From assembly GCA_042091915.1 (NCBI GenBank), contig JBELGO010000001.1:1-64000 (forward strand): a DNA stretch of 64,000 bases, in the 5' to 3' direction. This DNA comes from LSUCC0057 sp042091915 (lineage in GTDB: Bacteria; Pseudomonadota; Gammaproteobacteria; Pseudomonadales; Porticoccaceae). Below are positions 60,320 to 64,000 of the stretch, in pieces. Within the stretch, counting starts at the first letter, position 1. Every line of letters begins with the position of its first letter. The notes under the pieces were generated by a model. That model was not told the DNA's origin. It searched no databases and saw nothing but the letters and a program-made list of their open reading frames with translations. A program made the position numbers and the translations under genes.

Positions 60320-61864
60320 TTACCAGCTCTGTGTGCTGACGAAACGCTCGAGTGCCGCCTTGTAACTGGCTTCAATATCGCTGTTCCAATCGCCACTGGC
60401 GTTTACTTGATCAAGAAGATCAGCGTGCTCAGCTTTCACATAAGAGAGCAGGGCTGCCTCAAAGTCACCGATCTTGTTGACTTCAACTTCTTGCAGGAAG
60501 CCGTTATCGGCCGCGTAGATGGACAGTGCCATTTCTGCAACGCTTTGTGGTGAGTATTGCTTCTGCTTCATCAACTCAGTAACGCGCTCACCGTGGTCGA
60601 GCTGCGCTTTGGTCGCTTCGTCGAGATCCGAGGCAAACTGAGAGAATGCTGCCAGTTCTCGGTACTGCGCGAGCGCAGTACGAATACCACCGGAGAGCTT
60701 CTTCATGATTTTAGTTTGAGCAGCACCACCTACACGCGATACCGAGACACCTGCGTTCATCGCTGGACGCACACCGGCGTTAAACATATCCGCTTCGAGG
60801 AAGATCTGGCCGTCGGTAATCGAAATAACGTTGGTCGGAACAAATGCGGAGACGTCACCGGCCTGTGTTTCAATCACGGGCAGAGCCGTCAGCGAACCGG
60901 TTTTGCCTTTAACTGCACCGTTGGTGAATTTTTCGACGTAGTCGGCATTCACTCGCGCGGCGCGCTCGAGGAGACGGGAGTGGAGATAGAAAACATCACC
61001 AGGGTATGCTTCACGGCCTGGAGGACGGCGCAGCAGCAAGGAGATTTGACGGTAAGCCCAAGCTTGCTTGGTCAAATCATCGTAAATGATCAGTGCGTCT
61101 TCACCGCGGTCGCGGTAGTACTCACCAATGGTACAACCGGCAAACGGCGCCAAGAACTGCATAGAAGCTGGATCGGATGCAGTGGCTGCAACGACAACCG
61201 TGTGCTCCATGGCGCCGTGCTCTTCAAGCTTGCGCACTACAGCGGCAACCGAAGAGGCCTTTTGACCAACGGCGACGTAAACACACTTAATGCCAGAGCC
61301 TTTTTGGTTAATAATGGCGTCGACAGCAATAGCGGTTTTACCGATTTGACGGTCACCAATGACCAGCTCTCGCTGCCCGCGACCAATTGGCACCATAGCA
61401 TCAATTGCTTTCAGACCAATCTGAACGGGTTGGTCAACCGATTGACGAGCAATAACACCCGGTGCAACCTTTTCGACTGCATCTGTTTCAGTTGCGTTGA
61501 TCGGGCCTTTGCCATCGATCGGGTTACCGAGCGCATCAACAACACGACCTTCGAGTGCAGGACCGACCGGCACTTCAAGGATACGGCCGGTGCACTTGGC
61601 TTTCTGGCCTTCAGCCAGGGCCTGGTAATCACCCAAAACAACGGCGCCGACAGAGTCGCGCTCGAGGTTAAGTGCCATACCGTAGATGCCGCCTTCAAAC
61701 TCGATCATCTCACCGTACATCACCTCGGCCAAGCCGTGGATCAAAATAATACCATCAGAAACGGAGACGATAGTGCCTTCGTTGCGGGCCTCGGTAGAAA
61801 CTTCAAGTGCGTCGATACGCGACTTGATAATTTCACTGATTTCAGAGGGATTTAGTTGCTGCAT
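60320..61864 (-). CDS. atpA: ATP synthase alpha subunit
   Basis: Non-catalytic nucleotide-binding F1 subunit. Residues 1-90 form the beta-barrel crown; the P-loop GDRQIGKTAIA is at about 170-180, and ISVSRVGGAAQTKIMKKLSG-type sequence follows in the form VSVSRVGGAAQTKIMKKLSG. Length 514. A 432-codon open frame on the opposite strand is a shadow of its codon usage. Confidence 0.98.
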   Translation of the reverse strand: MQQLNPSEISEIIKSRIDALEVSTEARNEGTIVSVSDGIILIHGLAEVMYGEMIEFEGGIYGMALNLERDSVGAVVLGDYQALAEGQKAKCTGRILEVPVGPALEGRVVDALGNPIDGKGPINATETDAVEKVAPGVIARQSVDQPVQIGLKAIDAMVPIGRGQRELVIGDRQIGKTAIAVDAIINQKGSGIKCVYVAVGQKASSVAAVVRKLEEHGAMEHTVVVAATASDPASMQFLAPFAGCTIGEYYRDRGEDALIIYDDLTKQAWAYRQISLLLRRPPGREAYPGDVFYLHSRLLERAARVNADYVEKFTNGAVKGKTGSLTALPVIETQAGDVSAFVPTNVISITDGQIFLEADMFNAGVRPAMNAGVSVSRVGGAAQTKIMKKLSGGIRTALAQYRELAAFSQFASDLDEATKAQLDHGERVTELMKQKQYSPQSVAEMALSIYAADNGFLQEVEVNKIGDFEAALLSYVKAEHADLLDQVNASGDWNSDIEASYKAALERFVSTQSW

Positions 61865-61880
61865 GCTTGTGCCTCAAATC

Positions 61881-62417
61881 CTAGCTATTTAATGATTCGG
61901 CGAGTTTTGCCAACCGGCCGCGAATAGACCCGTCAATGACGGTATCTCCAGCGCGAATTAACGCACCACCCAACAGACCTGTATCTACAGAGGCCTGGAG
62001 GTTTACTTTACGTTCAAGCTTGGCGGTCAACGCCTCACTCAGTTTTTTCTGCTGTTCGGCGTCGAGCTCGACCGCGGAGATGACTTCTACATCGACCGCT
62101 TTCTCGCGCTGCGCTTTAAGCCCTTCAAATACCTCAGCGATGTTAGCCAACAACGGCAACCGACCATTCTCAGCCAAAACTGCAAAAAAGTTTTGCTGAG
62201 GCTGGGTCAGATCATCCCCACACAGGGCGACCAGCGTTGACGCCTGCTGCTCCCCGGTGTAACTGGGAGAAGCCAGCATTTGAGCTACTGCCGGCTGTTG
62301 TACCACCGCAGCAGCTAACGCCAAATTTTGCGACCAACCCTGGAGCTGATCTGCGCCTGCCGCATATTCAAATGCCGCTCTGGCGTAAGGTCGAGCGAGT
62401 GTGCTCAATTCAGCCAT
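61881..62417 (-). CDS. atpH: ATP synthase delta subunit
   Basis: Peripheral-stalk subunit joining F1 to subunit b. It begins with STLARPYARAAFEYA, and the C-terminal part has VNLQASVDTGLLGGALIRAGDTVIDGS broken across typical delta motifs (LLGGALIRAGDTVIDGS). Length 178. It lies 11 bases after atpF and 16 bases before atpA. Confidence 0.97.
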   Translation of the reverse strand: MAELSTLARPYARAAFEYAAGADQLQGWSQNLALAAAVVQQPAVAQMLASPSYTGEQQASTLVALCGDDLTQPQQNFFAVLAENGRLPLLANIAEVFEGLKAQREKAVDVEVISAVELDAEQQKKLSEALTAKLERKVNLQASVDTGLLGGALIRAGDTVIDGSIRGRLAKLAESLNS

Positions 62418-62428
62418 AATAGACTCCG

Positions 62429-62899
62429 TTAAAGCTGCGCTGCTAACTGGTCGACAAGCTCGCGATTTGCGCTCTCATCAATTGACGCACCGAGTACTTT
62501 TTCGGCACCGACTAACGCCAGCTTAGCCACCTGGCCGCGCAACTCTTCTTTAGCTCGAGCCACTTCTTGCTCAACCTCAGCTTGTGCGGCCGCAACAATG
62601 CGCTCGCCCTCAACTGTAGCCTGCTGCTTAGCTTCTTCTACGATTTGCGCAGCGCGTTTGTTGGCCTGCTCAAGTATCCCAGCAGATTGCTGCTTGGCTT
62701 GTTTGAGTTGGTGGGTCGCTTTATCTTGCGCAAGCTCAAGATCGCGCATCGCGCGGTCAGCAGCGTCGAGACCTTCTGAAATTTTGGTCTGACGCTCATC
62801 CATGGCCGTTATGATCGCCGGCCAGACAAACTTCATACAAAACCAGACGAAGAACGCGAAGGTCAGCATCTGACCAAAGAGCGTTAAATTAATATTCAC
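62429..62899 (-). CDS. atpF: ATP synthase subunit b
   Basis: Peripheral stalk of Fo. An N-terminal membrane segment (FGQMLTFAFFVWFCMKFVWPAI) precedes a long charged helix rich in Ala, Gln and Glu (AKQQATVEGERIVAAAQAEV) that dimerises. Length 156 is standard. It follows atpE by 90 bases. Confidence 0.96.
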   Translation of the reverse strand: MNINLTLFGQMLTFAFFVWFCMKFVWPAIITAMDERQTKISEGLDAADRAMRDLELAQDKATHQLKQAKQQSAGILEQANKRAAQIVEEAKQQATVEGERIVAAAQAEVEQEVARAKEELRGQVAKLALVGAEKVLGASIDESANRELVDQLAAQL

Positions 62900-62989
62900 G
62901 CCAATACCTCTTTATTTGCAGGTGGGTGCAATGTTTGCGTATAACTTCAGATGCGAGAGGGGTATGTACCCCTCTCTCACAACGATGTC

Positions 62990-63229
62990 TTACGCACCAA
63001 CGCTTGGTGCAACAACAAAGATGAGGTACATAGCAATACCAACACCAATAATTGGCACAGCATCGATCAGACCAGCGAGCAGGAACATTTTGCCCTGCAG
63101 AACGGGACCGAGTTCGGGCTGACGCGCAGTACCTTCAATCAACTTACCGCCCAACATACCCATACCAATAGCAGCACCGAAAGCGCCGAGACCGAGCATG
63201 ATGCTTGCTGCGATGTAGATTAGTTCCAT
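62990..63229 (-). CDS. atpE: ATP synthase subunit c
   Basis: Proteolipid of the rotating c-ring. Two membrane helices are joined by the polar loop ARQPEL. The proton-carrying Asp56 lies in LLAGLIDAVPIIG; the residues around it are of the proton type, and I see none of the glutamine/glutamate ligands of sodium-coupled rings. Length 79 is normal. Confidence 0.97.
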   Translation of the reverse strand: MELIYIAASIMLGLGAFGAAIGMGMLGGKLIEGTARQPELGPVLQGKMFLLAGLIDAVPIIGVGIAMYLIFVVAPSVGA

Positions 63230-63278
63230 TGTAGACTCCTGATTAACTTAGTTTAGTGAATGAATTAAAGGGTAGAAC

Positions 63279-64000
63279 TCAGTGATCTTCGTGAGCCTGA
63301 CTCAAGTAGACAATTGACAGGACCATGAAAATAAACGCTTGTAGTGTGATAACCAAAATATGGAATACCGCCCAACCCCACTGCATAACGCCGCCGGCGA
63401 GGTTGAATACACCACCAATAATTAGCATCGTCGCGGCAACTAGAATCACCATGCGCTTGGTCGCTAATTTTTCTTTGAGGTTGAGCCAGCAGAGGATACA
63501 AACTACCGCAAAACCCACCAACCACAACACCAGATTTTCATGGCCGCCAAATAGCGCAGCCTGCAGGCCACCACCGATTGCACCAGCGCCAGCCATAGCG
63601 CCGAACATTGTGGCGATCAGAATAAAGATAATCTCACCGGCATACATATTACCAAACAACCGCAGACCCAGTGAGAACGGCTTTGCCAGTAGACCAATGA
63701 CTTCCATGAACAGATTGAGCGGAATAAATGCCCAATGGTTAAACGGGGTGAAAGCCAGCTCTTTGGCAAAACCAAAGCCTTTAATCTTAATTGAATAGAA
63801 GAGTGTTAAAGCAAACACCGCCAGAGCCATACCCAATGTAATATTAGGGTCGGTAGAAGGAACAATTTTTTGGTAACCCACACCAGCGTACATAAGCAGC
63901 GTCGGAACCAGATCAACCGGAATCAAATCCATAAGGTTCATCAGGAAGATCCAGACAAATATGGTCAGAGACAGCGGTGCAATCAGTTTATTGCGGCCGT
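63279..64000 (-). CDS. atpB: ATP synthase subunit a, 5' end beyond window, with an internal insertion
   Basis: Membrane stator subunit holding the proton half-channels. The frame is open to the window edge; visible sequence starts with NKLIAPLSLTIFVWIF, which corresponds to the middle of the E. coli protein. The essential arginine is in SLGLRLFGNMYAGE and the C-terminal glutamine helix in AVFHILVITLQAFIFMVLS, both intact. Between FILIA and the W-AVFHIL stretch, E. coli has about 15 residues; here there are about 80 (bases 63372-63611). They contain two added hydrophobic segments, NLVLWLVGFAVVCILCWL and MVILVAATMLIIGGVFN, joined by the basic loop KEKLATKR. The frame is unbroken, so this is a true insertion. 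Confidence 0.95.
   Translation of the reverse strand, partial: GRNKLIAPLSLTIFVWIFLMNLMDLIPVDLVPTLLMYAGVGYQKIVPSTDPNITLGMALAVFALTLFYSIKIKGFGFAKELAFTPFNHWAFIPLNLFMEVIGLLAKPFSLGLRLFGNMYAGEIIFILIATMFGAMAGAGAIGGGLQAALFGGHENLVLWLVGFAVVCILCWLNLKEKLATKRMVILVAATMLIIGGVFNLAGGVMQWGWAVFHILVITLQAFIFMVLSIVYLSQAHEDH

Noticed and set aside
60557..61855. 432-codon open frame on the plus strand opposite atpA
   Set aside because: It lies wholly inside atpA, has no ribosome-binding site or recognisable domain, and its composition is that of an antisense shadow of a gene with biased codon use.

Overview
The window is a compact, gene-dense chromosomal segment of a Gram-negative gammaproteobacterium. Supporting marks are the E. 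coli/Pseudomonas-type gene orders (tkt-epd; dprA-tsaC-hemF-aroE opposite def-fmt-rsmB-trkA; glmU-glmS beside the atp operon; polA next to engB), a FabY-type ketoacyl synthase, cytochrome c4, periplasmic DsbA and ZnuA, and an aa3/caa3-like oxidase. The mix fits a marine aerobic heterotroph near the Cellvibrionales (SAR92/OM60-like lineages), but that placement is inference from gene content. I see no prophage, insertion sequence, CRISPR array, tRNA or rRNA. The window cuts epd at its left edge and atpB at its right edge.

Layout. 1-2.8 kb: epd and tkt (minus). 3-8.3 kb: an activated-methyl-cycle operon, sahR-metK-ahcY-metF-rsmE (plus), with a near-perfect 40-bp palindrome in front of the regulator. 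8.3-15.4 kb: accessory enzymes (alpha/beta hydrolase, glutathione transferase, flavin oxidoreductase, an unknown membrane protein, FabY and a divergent GlxA-like AraC regulator), with three convergent pairs whose stop codons overlap by four bases, one of them involving a decayed gene. 15.4-19.4 kb: serC-serA, dsbA and cytochrome c4. 19.5-23.4 kb: engB and polA, converging on a spacer with two tandem copies of a small-RNA-like element. 23.4-26.6 kb: zinc uptake (znuA divergent from zur-znuC-znuB). 26.5-34.6 kb: cytochrome c oxidase subunits and assembly factors, lacking the usual heme A synthase gene ctaA. 34.6-44.6 kb: YheV-like protein, gamma carbonic anhydrase, aroE-hemF-tsaC-dprA, def-fmt-rsmB-trkA-trkH. 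44.6-53.7 kb: mixed region with a retropepsin-like gene remnant, an orphan TRAP binding lipoprotein, uvrD, an unusual MsrA-thioredoxin-MsrB fusion, a MscS channel, a pterin dehydratase, a DUF3604 protein and a broken glycosyltransferase. 53.6-57.4 kb: a 42-residue membrane peptide, glmS, glmU and a gamma-glutamylcyclotransferase-like protein. 57.4-64 kb: the ATP synthase operon atpB-E-F-H-A-G-D-C (minus).

How the genes work together. SahR, MetK, AhcY and MetF form a loop that makes S-adenosylmethionine, removes S-adenosylhomocysteine and supplies methyl-tetrahydrofolate; RsmE consumes S-adenosylmethionine. The oxidase cluster and the ATP synthase operon give the respiratory end of energy metabolism, with cytochrome c4 as a likely electron donor. 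Zur and ZnuABC handle zinc limitation. SerC/SerA make serine. GlmU/GlmS make UDP-N-acetylglucosamine.

No wholly new multi-gene system is evident. The observations most worth following up are the duplicated small-RNA candidate at the polA-engB locus (the position of Spot 42 and ErsA in other gammaproteobacteria), an extra membrane hairpin of about 65 residues inside AtpB, the MsrA-Trx-MsrB domain order, the 40-bp palindrome before sahR, a hairpin whose loop holds the metF stop and the rsmE TTG start, and three decayed genes that ordinary gene calling would miss.
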